The notes beneath the pieces were generated by a model. The model worked only from the letters and a program-made list of their open reading frames with translations, did no database searches and was not told the DNA's origin. The position numbers were made by a program, and so were the translations under genes. A stretch of DNA of 64,000 nucleotides. Origin: Sordaria brevicollis (Eukaryota; Ascomycota; Sordariomycetes; Sordariales; Sordariaceae). The DNA lies in the NCBI GenBank assembly GCA_033439795.1, contig JAUTDP010000003.1:4278001-4342000 (forward strand), read 5' to 3'. Below are positions 45,057-58,012 of this stretch, in pieces; positions within the stretch are counted from its first letter, which is position 1; each line of letters begins with the position of its first letter.

Positions 45057-46763
45057 CGGTATGCATAACCAATTGCTTTCATTATGAGGCTTTACCGTTT
45101 TGTTTTTCCTGTGAGATGGCGTCCAGCTATGCATCGCTTTTGTCTGAGACAACGGGAACTGTTGGGGTTGGGTATAGGTAGGTATGCCTCCCCTCTTTCT
45201 CTTTATTGACTTTCATTGCAAAAGTTTACCTTTTCTTTGGTTTACTTCGAGGTTCGTACGCATTGTAGTTTCTGGCTTATTGTCTTTAGCAGTATGAGGT
45301 GTACCTACCCAGCTCATGTGCGTCTAGCCATGCCATATAGGCTCAATTAGTGACAGGTCGCATTCGAAACCAAGGTTTCGGTATGCTTATACATACGGTA
45401 AGGCTGGCTCCCGGGTCGATACCCGTCCATTGAGTCGTCGTGGTTCCAGATGACGGCGTACACACACACGACGTAGGTATCCTACGTCTATGTTATTATG
45501 GTTGCATAGGCCATCATTTGTGTTACTACAACACATCGAGTCCATACATATGTAAGGGTTCGGGATAAGGTTGATATGCTCCGGGGCCAAACATCCCCGG
45601 GCTTGATGATGGTCAGAAGCCGTGAGCCCCGTCGATACATGGGAAAATCACGGGCAAATCATTCTGTGGATGAAAAGAGCGAGTGGGTAGACCTGAGCCA
45701 TTGTAGCTTCATTCAGGTTCGGCAAGGTGAAGTTACAAGCCGTGGTAGGCGTAAGTGATCTTTTCTTGTTGATGATGCATACGTACCCCAATTGGTATAT
45801 TCCAGGGCGACGAATGGGAACGGGATCGCGGTTGAGAAGCCGGGTTGAAGATTCCGTTGATTGCTTATCATCAGTCCATACGCCGCGGAAGTGTCCTACT
45901 ACTCTATATCGTAGAAAGACCCCTTGAAAGTTGAAACCTAGATTTTGATGCATCACCGGTCACCATGCCGGCCCATGGATCCAAGACAGCAGGATGGGGA
46001 AGTGAAATAGAGTATTCTGCATTGCTCAATGCAGGAGAATAGAGTATTCGGCCGCTTGGTAAACAGGTACCTAAAGCAAATGCGTGCGGAGTCAGATAGG
46101 CATGAATTTAAGTGGTTGTAGTGTTGTAGGGAACCAGTGAATTCTGTTAGCCACTATCTCGAGGTGTAGCACATGGTAAAGTGTCATGTAGGGAGCAATT
46201 CGGGCCCGAGCTTCGATGTCACAAACTTATCGCCGTACTACACCTCCGTCGGGTCGAGGCTGTCAGGAGAGGGTTTCGTTCGATAGTGCCGGACAGGGCG
46301 ATAGCCGGGGATCTGATAACGCGCGTTTTGGGTCAAGAGAGACGGGAAAGGGAAGGAATCTGAATGGACTCCCAAAGCTTCTTCCATTTGGGAGGGTGTC
46401 GACTGAGGATCCCGTTCCGGGGTCCACACCCTGACCGGTTGCTTTAGGCCTGCGTCGCTATGCATAATTGTGTTGTGTCGGTGAGAAGATTGTTTTGTGA
46501 ATGTCAAAGCATCTGAAAACCACTTCCCTCTCGTAGGTTCTCGACATTTTGCTGTTCATGGCGGATTCGGGTGATAAAAATTTTTCTTCCCCTTTTCATC
46601 CGTATGGTTGTAAGTGAGTGCTTATGTGAAAGATGGAGATCCTCCGGCGAGGCTAATACTGCGCAGTGTTAGTCTGATTTGGCCTACGTTAGTGCCATGC
46701 CGCCCAGGGGTTCGGGATTTAGGCGAGTCGGCGAAGGCAGAGAAGGGTAGCGATGGAAAAGTC
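45057..46763. other. Intergenic region left of RIP block B
   Basis: About 1.7 kb of normal composition with no supported gene. It contains a short hairpin flanked by direct repeats (46006-46049) and a near-palindrome GACGTAGG/CCTACGTC near 45470-45490. Confidence 0.5.
46006..46049. repeat. Hairpin flanked by direct repeats
   Basis: CTGCATTG, CT, CAATGCAG (46017-46034) forms a perfect 8-bp stem. AATAGAGTATTC occurs directly on both sides (46006-46017 and 46038-46049). Confidence 0.7.
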
Positions 46764-46766
46764 ATT

Positions 46767-46798
46767 GGGCGCGTTTCATTTTTCCGCTTGTTGATTTG
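46767..46798 (+). repeat. Left terminal inverted repeat of block B
   Basis: Starts GGGCGCGTTTCATTTTTCCG; inverse of 51469-51500. Preceded by ATT. Confidence 0.9.
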
Positions 46799-47609
46799 TT
46801 TCCTATACAAAATGACCCCCTTGTTATTGATATGCAGTTGATCATACTGCATATTGCGCTAGTGAATAGGGTTTCGAGCTTTCGAGGTATCTTTCTCGCT
46901 AGGGTGCCCTATAATACCCTTATAACCCCCTTGTAAACGACGTATCGCCTATATAGGACCTTGTTACTTTCCTAAATAGGTATCGTATAATATTAAGTGT
47001 TAGTGTTTTGCTATATTGTTCGATAAATAGGAAAAAGTTGTATTTTACCGGTCGGTTTTTATTAATTTAGTATAAATAGGGGTAATTACGCGCGCTATTA
47101 TAAAATATTAATAATTTTATTATAAAGAATTTATTTACTTTATTTTATATTAGAATTTTTAATAAAACGAAGTTCCTTTATTTACCCCTATTATAAATAT
47201 TTTTCGATTACGATTATTTTTTATATATATATTAGTCGTTATTGTTTTTATAGTAGCTTTAATACGGGCGCGCGGTAGTTATAATTCGATATATAGCTCG
47301 GTTTATACCGATCGGTTTGAGGGGGAGGGTATAATTCGCGATACCTTTTATTTAAATCGAGAATCGAAATTATTTAATATATATCGTATATAGTAGTATT
47401 TATTTATACGTTTAATCGATTGGTTATTTGAAAATATTAGTATAATTAGTATAAGGGGGATATTAATAGAATAGAAATTTATAATATTCTTATATATTTA
47501 TATTTACGATAAACCTTAGCGAAATGTAGCCTATCGGTTTAATTATAATATTAGGATTATTAGTTATATTTTTAATAAAGTATTAATCGTAATAATTTTA
47601 TTATATATT

Positions 47610-48250
47610 AAAGTTATTATTTTCCTAGAATTTAATATAGTATACGAGGATGCGTTGTGGGAGCGGGCGTTTAAACGATTTTTCCGAAATTGCTTTAATA
47701 TTATCGACGGGATTTTAATTTATATTTATATATTAATTAATAAAGTTAATATATAGCGGGGTTATAAAAATTATATAATATAAAATATATTTATTACGAT
47801 CGGTTTCGATGGGTTATTTATATATATTCTTCTAAGAGTAGAGGGATCGATATATAATATTAGGTTATTAAAGTTAGCCTTTATATTTGGATTTACGATA
47901 TTAACCGGGAAGTTTTACTTTATTAATATTGGGTTTTATATAATACGGGGCGTTTTCGTACTATATATTGCAGTACGCTATTATTTATTTGAATAGGGTA
48001 TTAAGAGAGGTCGATTAAGGAATAAGAAGGAATTATATAATTTAAAGTATTTAAAATATTATACGAAAGTCGAGATTGCTATTAGTAAAATAAAGCGGCG
48101 GTTTAAAATTATATAGTTATTGGTTTTAGAATATTCGATCGAAATTTAGCGCAATTTTATATACGCAGTTATAGCGCTTTATAATTAGATTAAGAGGAAT
48201 AACCCGGATGGTTTAAAGCTTCCTATTAATAATAAGGGTATTATTATAGC
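47610..48250 (+). pseudogene. RIP-degraded Harbinger transposase, block B
   Basis: The + frame reads through a recognisable DDE_4 region. It has WERAFKRFFRNCFNIIDGI with the first catalytic Asp at 47706-47708, then GYKNYITQNIFITIGFD, then LLRVEGSIYNIRLL for the usual GWEGSAHDSRVL, then FTILTGKFYFINIGF for the YYLVDAGY region (Asp appears as Asn). NKKELYNLKYLKY and KRRFKII follow, then LEYSIEI and ALYN-stop-IKRNNPDGL. Stops fall at former Trp/Gln-type codons, as RIP produces. Upstream limits are uncertain, perhaps near 47300. It is non-functional. Confidence 0.82.
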
Positions 48251-48770
48251 CGTTATAATTAATAATATTAATAAGGAGGATGTAATTGAAGAGGAGGAGG
48301 TAATCGAATAAAATAATTATATAATAGTATTTAAAAATGCGTTAGTATAGCGAATGTGGGTAGTTTATAGTAATTAGCGCTTTACGCGGGCGGTTTAGAG
48401 GCGGGTTAGTTACGTAGTTAATTTAGCGTTAGAATATATAAGAGGGAGGTGCGTATAATATTTTTCGTATAATAATAATTATATAATTAAATAGTATTTA
48501 AATTTTAATATAATTATATTATTTTATTCGTTGGATTATTTTGAATCGATTAATATTGGTTATATAAATTTTAGAATTAAATTAAAAGAGAAATTAATAT
48601 TATAAAACCAACCTTATACGTAGGGTTAGGGTTTACGTTTTTTAGGTTAGGCGCCCGAACCCTTATATTTACGTTATAATTATTAGCGGGCGGGCGTTTA
48701 AATATTTAAATTATTGGATTTTTTTTTAATTAATTTTATTGGATTTTTTTTATTTTGTACGATTAATTAT

Positions 48771-48909
48771 TAGAGTTTATATTATAGGGTAGTAAAATTA
48801 GTTATTAAAGCCTATTATATAGGGTAATAAGATTAATTATTAGAATTTACTATATAGGGTAGTAAAATTGGTTATTAGAGCCTACCGTATAGGGTAGTAA
48901 ATTGGCTAT
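48771..48909 (+). repeat. Four-copy 35-bp tandem repeat
   Basis: Units of 35, 35, 35 and 34 bp, each ending in a TATAGGGTAGTAAAATT-type core. It lies inside block B between the two convergent genes. Units differ by RIP-type transitions. Confidence 0.85.
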
Positions 48910-49129
48910 TTTATACGGTTGAATTTAGAGATTTTTAAAAAAATAATAAAATTATTATATTTTTTAATAATAATAATAATGCATCGAATTATAATAAACG
49001 TTCGTTACGATATAATTTTCCTATTATAATACGTATAAATATAAGAATAAGATTATTGGAATTATATTAACGAGAGTTATTAAATAGTATTAAAATAATA
49101 AAATATTTTTTATAATTTTAAAAAAAATT

Positions 49130-50140
49130 AATTTAAATTAGTAGATTTATTTTCCTCTTCTTTAGATAACGATTTCGAATTGTATATAAGCTTATCCTTT
49201 AATATTATTTCCGCGATGAGGTCCTTACCCGATAGTACGTTAATAAAGAAACGTATTATAGATTTATCCTTTTTTAACCCCTTTAAAAATTCTTTTTTAT
49301 CGCTTTAATATATGCGGCGGTACGGCGAATCGTTTATTAACGTAAGGAAGTAAATTTCGAAGTTACGGTCGTAAGTTTGTTTAGGAGCCGCTGCCGCCGG
49401 GGTAATAGTAGGGATAATAGCGTTAGAAGGACCGGCTATAATAATAAGAGAGGAGGAGTATATATTGTATAATAAGTGTTTTTAAGCGTTAAATATAGAG
49501 TCGGTTAATTTAGTTATACTATTAACGGCTATTAATTATTTTTTTACCGTTGGTTTTATAAAGTGGGCGGGCGGCGCCTTATTATTATTATTATTTATTA
49601 ATTTATTAATTAAATCCTCTTTTTTTTTAGTGGCCTTATCTTTCCCCTTATCTTTTTTAGGCGTTAAGTCGTTACCGTTATCCTTTTTAATACCCCGCGC
49701 CTCTAAATACTATTTTAAATAATCGTTTAATTAAATAATATATTTATTAATCGTTTAGTTTTTAGCGAAGATTATAATATATTTATTATAATAATTAAAT
49801 AGGGTAGTTTTTAATTATTTTACCGAGGTTGGTCTATTCTTTAAAAACGATACCTACGTATTTTCTTCGGTATTAAATATATTAATCTTTTTATTATATA
49901 TTATTTTAGTCTTTTAGAAAAATTCGTATTATAATTTATAATTATCTTTATAAATATTCTATTAATTGCGTAATCTTTCGAAGCTTTAATTAGTATTTAG
50001 CTATTTTTTACGGAGGGTATTAATAATTTTATTTAACCCCCGTTTTAATTAACCCGCCGTTTCGTTGTATAATTTGCCCGTTTTAATAAAATCCGCTAAT
50101 ATAGTAATAAATACCCGCTTTTGCGTATTAATTTAGTGAA
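49130..50140 (-). pseudogene. RIP-degraded Myb/SANT-like protein of block B
   Basis: The minus-strand translation contains a Myb/SANT-like DNA-binding relic: LADFIKTGKLYNETAG, LNKIINTLRKK, then SFERLRN, NIYKDNYKL and YEFF (around 50100-49900). Downstream are a variable linker, a Lys-rich segment (KKDKGKDKATKKKEDL, about 49630) and an acidic end. Such proteins are the second gene of PIF/Harbinger elements and cooperate with the transposase in binding the termini and nuclear import. It faces the transposase tail to tail. Confidence 0.72.
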
Positions 50141-50939
50141 ATTTAGTAGTAATAATAAAAATAATTGGCGGTTGGGTATTAGGGGGAGTAATTAGCGGTT
50201 ATATATTAGAGGGGGGTTTTAACCGTAGTAATTTCGAAATATTAAGAAATTCGTTATTATTATTATTATTAGCGGCGGTTTGGGCGGTAATAATAATAAT
50301 AATAGTAGGGGTAGGGCTCGCCCCCTTATATTCGTTAAAATTAAGAGGGATTTTAAATTAAAGGGGGGAATAAATTATAGTAGTAATTATACCGCGGCTA
50401 ATTCTACTTTTATTTTTATTACAATTAATACTTTAAATTAATTATATAAGAACGTACGTAGTAGAAGGATAGGGAGAGGGAGGGTAAGGAGGTAGCCGGG
50501 TTATATATATATAGTAATTAATACGGTTAATATAGGGAGGGAATATAGGTTTATATTAATTAGGCAACGGAATAATTAGGCGGCGGTTAATAGCTATAAA
50601 GTTAATAGAAGGTTATATAATTATAATATTATATTCGAAGGTATTATTATAATTTAGCGGTATAATATTAAAGTTAAGGACGTCGATAAGGTTATTTTTT
50701 TATTTAATTAAAATTGTTAAGTTGTGCGGACTATTATAAATAAAGTAGTTTAAATTAAAAATATTATTATTAATATCGTCGATATTATTTATAAGGCTGG
50801 AAATAGGGAGAGATATAGTAGGTAGGTAAAGAAGGTAAGTAAAGAGTTAATAAGGGTATTAAAAGTATTAATAATAGAGGATTCGAATCGATAAGAGTAT
50901 AGAATTAATACTTATATTTATACCCAATTCTACCCTATT

Positions 50940-51000
50940 CTATTCGATTCTATTCGATTGGGTATATTCGATTAGGCATTCGATTGGGCATTCGATTATA
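50940..51000 (+). repeat. ATTCGATT-rich short repeat
   Basis: Five imperfect copies of ATTCGATT spaced 10-14 bp apart, near the right end of block B. Confidence 0.6.
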
Positions 51001-51468
51001 CTCTTAATTAGCCGTTTTATATACTCTTCTATTATTATAAATAATAATATAGATTAGAAGTACGGTTATTATAATTTATTCATTTATAGTAATTATTATA
51101 GTAAATTATTATTTATACTCTTATTAATATCCCCCTTTTACCCCTGAAGTTTCCGCGTTTATTTAGATTAATAATTATATTTAGAAAAAAATTAGTAGTA
51201 ATATAGGGACGTAGAATAACTCCCTAATTATCGAAATAATATTTCCGTTTGTGAATAGTTTTAATATCGAGCCCGTTATAGTAATTACGGCTCTATGGTT
51301 TTATAAAACGAAGTTATATCGAGCCTATTGCTAAGGATCTCGATCTGTTGTGGACCCCAATTGTATAGCTTCGCTTATAGACTGTGTAGGCGCTACTATG
51401 TAGTAAGAAAGTACAAAGCTACCCCTGTAAACACTGCAGATTTTAGCTTTGTATACAGATCAACAGGT

Positions 51469-51500
51469 TAAATTAATAAGCGGAAAAATGAAACGCGCCC
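51469..51500 (-). repeat. Right terminal inverted repeat of block B
   Basis: Ends CGGAAAAATGAAACGCGCCC; inverse of 46767-46798. Followed by ATT. Confidence 0.9.
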
Positions 51501-51503
51501 ATT

Positions 51504-54500
51504 ATTTCAACGTTGTTTACCGCATTCGACAACGACGCCAAGGTGGTAGGGTGTTGAAACACGTTGAACTTTTGACGGATTTGCTGACGGCGAACCGGAT
51601 GATAGTCTGAGCACTATCCCCTGCATCATGCCGTGGATTTTCTGCCCGCAAGCCTTGGGTGTTTTGTGTACATACGTAGGTAGTTATGAAGCGACGACGA
51701 TGGCGACGTGTTTTGGTTGGGTGCTGGGCGTGGCCGCATGAGAAAACCCTCGCTCGGGCATGATTCCGTGACGGATGCGAGGGATTTTTTTTTTCCTGCC
51801 GCCGTCATGGTCCATCGTCCACTTGGCCTACTCGGTATGCAGTGGACCTAAGCATGCCTTCTCACCTTTCCCTCCTTGGCCTTAGGTTTATGAGCTCAGC
51901 AGAAGGTCCAGGCCCAAGTACCGGTTCTCTTCTTGCCCAAAACAGAGTCAGTGAAGATACTAGACTCAGGTATATAGAGCCAAACTCATCGTGAGGGCAA
52001 AGATATAACCTGAATATCTGCGAGCTCCAGTTTCCCTGGACTTTCTTTCAATCTACCGGTGTCATGGCTTGGACCTTTGTAGAGCTTCTCTTCCGTACCG
52101 GCTAAGAAGAAGTTTCAGCATAGCAAGCTTATGATAGCCGTGCCGGCAGAGAGGGAGACAGCTTCCGGGAGCTTCATGCCGTGTGGTCAAGCGAGAAAAC
52201 CAAATGGGTCTTCCGGTGACCGGCCCGTACGGCTCCGTCGGCGGAAGCCCTAGTCACTTCTCCCGTCTTCTCCCGTTGTCCCCCCGTCCGGATTCTTCTC
52301 ACGTCCTCTCAGCTCTCATCTTCCCCAGTTTTGCTGTTGTAGCACACGGACGAACGGGTGGAAGCATTTCACGACCCTAGTCCAAACTACCATGTCTCTT
52401 CTTCTTCCCAGACGGCCGGCGGTCACATAGCACCACATGTTATCTCGATATAGTGCGCACGCGCGTTACGCACGACAAAGAGAGTCGACAGTCTCCGCAA
52501 TGAAGGCAGATCTCAGTCTGACTGTCGTTCTCTTTCCAGTGAGCTCCATATTTCGTTGAAGCCCGAGCCAGGCAGTAATAAGGCAGTCTTGCTTCCTGCG
52601 TCGTTGTCTGTCCGTTGTTGGAAATCCGTCTGGCAAAAGAATTTGTCGATGTTCCTGAAGCTAGCCAAGACGTGGTAGCATTACCTCTACTGCTACCTCA
52701 GCTAGTCGTGGTGCCTAGTGTAGTCCCGCTCTGTATGCGGTCCGATGTGGCATGCATGCATGAAGCAGGTCGCGGTCTCATCACTCGAAGTAGCGGCAAG
52801 GCGGTGAAGGATACCTCTAGGATGCGGTGATGAACAAAAAGGGTGTGCAAGCTGGTGGCATTGGTTTGGAGAGGTGTGTGTGGTGAGCGTGGCTAGTTCA
52901 GTTTGTAGCTTGGTGGTTTGAAACGGCCAAGTTGACAAAAAAGTGTGAGCGCCAGTGGGAGACGTCGATTGAGGAATGATAAATCGATGGTGGTGGTGTA
53001 ACATTTTTGACCAATCGTATTACGTGTTTAACTGTAAGGGTGGAGCACGAGACACACTTACACGTATCCAACATGGACACCGATACCTTAACAGCTGAAG
53101 TACTTGCAGCTGCTTGAAACGTGTTGGAATTTTGATTGTACATATCATTGTACTTGTTTTATCTCTTGTATTTCTGATTCTTGACCTTCCATGCCTTACC
53201 GCGGCTGTTGTCGCTCATACATTTGCGTCGCAGCAGAGACCCAACGTCATGGGCTTTGTTACCACGAGCGTAAGTTTCAGTGTATTGAAGATGTATGTAC
53301 AGTAATGATCCAACATGGAGCTAAAAGTGATGCGGTGCACCCACCCGAAAATTGGAGGGTGGACATCGGGACGGTAGTCGAGCCTGCCGCTCGGTACCGG
53401 TACCTCGACGGAGAACTGCGGAGCTACTTTCGGTAGGTCGGTCCTGACGACACACTATCCTCAACATCAACATCCTCAACGCCCGGCCACTTTCTGTAAC
53501 GTAAACAAAGAGAAGAATTTTCTGCCTCCGTCCGAGCCATTTAGGATACCCAGGACACATCGATAGCACGGCTCTTAATCAACCATAGATAACGAGTCTA
53601 TTAGTGTTACAGCCGAGTCCTCATCGAAACGTCCAAATGTCGCATCGATCCTCCACTGTCCGACCTGCCGTCCCGTCGGGCTGGGCCGGATAGCCTTGGC
53701 AACATAAACCTCCAGCTCGAATCTCGTCTTCCTCCGATCCTCAAAAGGCTATGTATCGAAAACCGGACCCGCACCTCCAGGACGTACTACCGGCAGGCAG
53801 GCAGGCCGGGCCCGGCAAAAGCGAGAGGCACGTACAGTACTATGTAACAGATCCCTACCTGGTGGATTTCATGAGATGAACGCCTGGGGTTTCCAGGACT
53901 GCCAGGACCAGACCGGTGATGACGGGAGTGCGACTCTAACCTGCCTCGACCGTCGAGACGACTTACACGGCAGGGTGCAATGCAGAAATGAGCGGGGCGA
54001 CGCACTATCGGATTTCAATCTTGATGCTCTCGGTCAGTTTCACATTGTCACTTTGGGAAAGGGCAAGGAAGGAAAGGCCCGAGTCCGGTCCTTCGATCAC
54101 GGTTCCATCACGGTTCCATCACGGCCCAATCCTTTCCCTTTACTGCAGTAAGTCCCGGACGACCAGCATGGCGAGGATGATGAGCGCATAGTCTATCGTC
54201 ACGCCGGCCATCACCATCCCGTTCTGGTGCTACTGCCCCGGGTAGGGCAGGGCTTCTATGGGAAGAATCTCGCTTCCATGAAATCTTCCATGGCCATTTT
54301 TGCAATCCCGGACAGCAACTCGTCCCGTCATCCCCATATGTACGTACATACCTATATCCCCCGGCCATACTGCCCGGCCAACTCTCGACGATCCCCGTCG
54401 CCCATGTGGACGTGGTGAAAGGTGGCCGATATACCCTGTCTACCTAGGTTATTATCAAAAGTTTCTAGGCCGCGGGAGTCCGAGGAGCGATAGGCCGAGG

Positions 54501-57500
54501 ATGAAGAATTTGCAAACAAGGGAACCAAAATGAAGAAAGCGAAAAAGAAAAAATGTCTCTGGTGTGCATGGCCGGACGAAGGGCATTCACCAGACACCCA
54601 TTCTTTGCTCGCCAGATTATCCACGGGTCCATGCTTCTCAAGATTCATGCAACACCAAATGCCGTAATGTAGATGCTCTTGGGCCTCTCTTGGCTTTGAA
54701 CCCTTTGGTAACGAGCTGAGTGAATACTCGGACAATGTACGAGATTCTGCTGCTCAACATATCCACATGGCAGGTCCACTATGCTGCGCTGTACGAAAAT
54801 AAATACCTTGTTCAGCTACTCCAGCAAAACGGATCTTCGTTCTCTCAGGCAGGCGGACAATTGTAGGAACCAGCGGTTACATCGATCTCGAAACATTTTG
54901 GGCGGGATGAACTGGTGGCCTCGAAACCAACCAATCACGATGTGATTTGTATATTCCAAGTAAACATACGAAGATGACCACTCACCAGTGGGGTCTCAAA
55001 TGTTGAAGGCACACCACCATCTCAACCTCAACGGTCTGTCATTCGTAATCAGAACACAATGGACACAGTATGATTTCATTTCTTTATAAATAAGAAAGAA
55101 GAAGAAGAAGAAAAGCACCAAGAGATGGCCATGACACACGCAAGGTACAGTCGCATACTTATTGGAAGAGCTATTGATATTCCATGCCAGGCGAGCATGG
55201 CATGAGACATGTGCCCCCAGGTGGACGAGACCTGGGACTGTGGGGATCGATCAGGACATGAGGTACCTGTAGCTCATTCTGTAAGGCACCGAGTTTACTA
55301 CAGCCGGAGATTCGGTTTCCCTACACGCATACATGGAGACTGGATGGCCTATCTCCATGGGCCCGGGCGTATTGTTCCATAATGTCGTGCTGATAAGTTT
55401 GAGTATTACATGTGTAGTACAAGCCCCGGATTTCGATGCTGCAACACACAAGGAAAAGAAGGCTTCACAATGGAGAGGTCGAACATAATGTCTCGATCCA
55501 GCCAAAAAGAGATGCTCTTGACTCCGACTTTTCGGAGGGGCCAGCCGCGGGCCTGGGCCAACCTCCTCATTGTGCATGCCCTTGTCAACAGTGCTCTGAG
55601 GGGTCTCATTGGTTGATCTGTACAGGCACCTCGACTTTAGCTTGAAGGCGATGTTGCTGTGAGTGAGAGTGTGTGTGGAGAAAGGCCTCCACTCACTTGT
55701 GCTTCGGGGACAGGCACTGCAGCCGGAAAGCAACCATTCACTGTGAAATGTTACCAACAACATCACCGCAGAGTCGCACAGCGTTCTTGTTCTCCAACGA
55801 CAGACAATGAATGAAAGCGAGTCGCAAGTATCGCAAACGACAAACCACCTGTGGCTTTCATTGCGGTAATCCGTAATGGTTCAAAAGAAGTAGATGGCGG
55901 GCACCATCATCACTGTCGGGCGTCTAATAACCAACCAGTGGCACCTCTCATTCTGCACCTCGTCGTCGTCGTCGTCGTCTTCGTCGGGTCAAGTTTAATG
56001 GCGGGGGTGAGGTTGTACGGATCCTGTCATTGAAAGACCATCACTCAAACCCGGCTCCTTCAGCTTTACGTTTGGTTGCCAGGTTACATATCTGGAAGAA
56101 TACTTACACAAGAAGTACCTTCAAGGCCTCCATGCGCCGGCCGGGCTTCGAGACCTGGAACGACGAACTGACGAGGATCCTCTCCACCACTACCTTAGCT
56201 CAACCCAAGAAAAGGACCTCGACTAGTTCGACCCCTCCGTCTTTCCCGTTGTGTTGTGAATGAGGTGCTGCATCGAATAGCATTGGTGGCATGGCATCTG
56301 CTCGCTGCTTGTCTGCCGTCCCGTCTTGTCTCTAGTTCTTCTTCCTCTTTTCGTCTCGTCTGAAAGCTAGTAGTCGTTGCGGCTTTCTACCGGACTTTCA
56401 TCTCTCCCCAACAACTTCAACCTCTTTCCTCAACTTTCGTTTTCCAAAATCTCACCACGCTCGTTTTCGTTTTGAGTTTCCCCAGCCCTCCGTGTCCCCA
56501 TCCCCCCGGGACTCCTTCACCATCTGATCCTCTCTATACCTCTAGGGCTGCCCTACTTACTACCCGTACCTGTCCTTGATCTCCGCTGTGCATTCAGTTG
56601 TGCTTCGGGTATTAGGTACAGTGTCGTGAGTGTGCACCTGCCTCTTTGCAGGCTTGCATCCCGTCCGGACCTTCCACGAATCCTGGGCCTCGCTTTTCTC
56701 TTTTTGGCTTTGTCTTTTGACAGCAACGATACAGCTTTAAGAGGTTACCCAGTCGCACCTTCCACAACAATCGAGTGGAAGTGGATTACTCGACCTTGGA
56801 GGCTTAGAAATCCAGGCTATTGACGGTTCAACCGCTTCTTCTCAAACCGACTCGAACAAGCTCAAACCCAGGCGGCTGCCTCTCAGCTGGACCTTCATCA
56901 GCAGCGCAGCGGCAACGACATCTCTTGACTCGGATCGGCCCCAGATCCTTCAAGTGGCAAAAGCCGCAACACCACCCAACCCCGTCACCTGCTCCCGCCT
57001 TGCGGCGCTGCCCCACCATTCCATCTATAGGCCGCCGACCAGGACTCGGGCAACTCGATCGGAAAAAGAGGTACTTTTCTACAGTACTCTTACTAAACTC
57101 GGTCACTGATTTCGTGGTCACCAAGTAGTCGTCGACGGGAACTAGAACCGTGACGCACCTTCTCGAGACCCGAGACCTTACTACTAACCGACGACAACCC
57201 CATCTAACCCCAAAAGCGTACAAGCAGCGGGGACAACCCAACCTAGGTGGCTTCGGGGGTTCACATCAGAGACACACGCACACGCGAACACGCAGCGCGA
57301 TAGTGGGCGAGTACGGCATCTCATCTACATCGTCCCGTCTCCAATATACACTCCCGGCCGACCCTGCTACCTCTTCATACTACGCCATCACCCCGGCAGC
57401 CCATCTGCAGCCCGTACATACTCCTCCTCCGACTACTGGTACCCCAACGTTACCATCTGCCTATCTGTCGGATCCTCTTGGCCATCTTCAGGCTCGGCCT

Positions 57501-57749
57501 CTGTCTATATTCAAAACATACGCTCGCTTCTTTCTGCCGCCGTCCACATTCAGTTTGCCAGTTCGGTTGCAGTTTGCCGCCACACATCCAGCGCGCAGCC
57601 GTAACCTCGACCGCAACATCCACTTAAACCCGACCGAGTACCGCTCAGAATCGCCAAGAACATCGAGAAGGTCTCGAGGGTCATGATCTGGTGGCCTTGC
57701 CTTTGCCTCGTCGTCTTTTCCTCCCCTCTCTGAATCCTACATCTTCACT
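51504..57749. other. Long gene-poor region
   Basis: About 6.2 kb of normal composition with no supported gene. Open frames such as 55251-55766 (-) have no domain. Simple repeats include three copies of ATCACGGTTCC near 54096-54125 and a CGT tract near 55965-55985. From about 56280 onward the + strand is pyrimidine-rich and probably belongs to the leader of the ABC transporter gene. Confidence 0.5.
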
Positions 57750-58005
57750 GTATGTATGTTAGCTCCCGTCAAGAATTGCCTGGGCTCGTCCAAGCTAGCA
57801 TGCAGTGCCACCTTCTGACCATTCACCTGCTCTGCCTTTCCACCCCCCCTGACCTCTCAAAGAGGTAGTCCTTGCCTCCCCACCTTGAATACTACACTAC
57901 CTCCTTCTTCTCAACCTCACTCCCTTTTTATATCCTTCTCCTCCCAAACTTTCCTGTTATTCAAACCACCTAATCGACCTTTTTCTAACCCTCCATCTTG
58001 TGCAG
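57750..58005 (+). other. Candidate 5'-UTR intron of hmt1
   Basis: Donor GTATGT at 57750, branch CTAAC at 57985-57989 and acceptor TGTGCAG ending at 58005, seven bases before the start codon. All three signals fit the local introns. The upstream exon is non-coding. Confidence 0.45.
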
Positions 58006-58012
58006 GCCCAAT

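Larger units (their letters stand above)
46767..51500 (+). mobile_element. RIP block B: complete PIF/Harbinger DNA transposon relic
   Basis: A 4,734-bp element. Its 32-bp inverted termini (46767-46798 and 51469-51500) start GGGCGCGTTTCATTTTTCCG and differ at only three positions near the inner end. Both ends are flanked by ATT (46764-46766, 51501-51503). The interior from about 46900 to 51300 is RIP-mutated; the outermost 100-180 bp at each end are not. It carries a DDE_4-like transposase on + and a Myb/SANT-like gene on -, arranged convergently. This two-gene set defines PIF/Harbinger. The termini differ from those of block A and of the MITE, so it is a separate family. Confidence 0.88.

Noticed and set aside
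19532..51500. The AT-rich blocks as centromere or telomere-proximal heterochromatin
   Set aside because: Both blocks have exact transposon ends and normal gene-bearing DNA on each side; no telomere repeats or long array of elements.
54096..54125. Three copies of ATCACGGTTCC
   Set aside because: A trivial short tandem duplication with no other structure.
55251..55766. 171-codon minus-strand frame
   Set aside because: No domain, no splice context, and composition like translated non-coding DNA.
57150..57686. 178-codon + strand frame before hmt1
   Set aside because: Lies in the pyrimidine-rich leader, with no domain and a length within chance.
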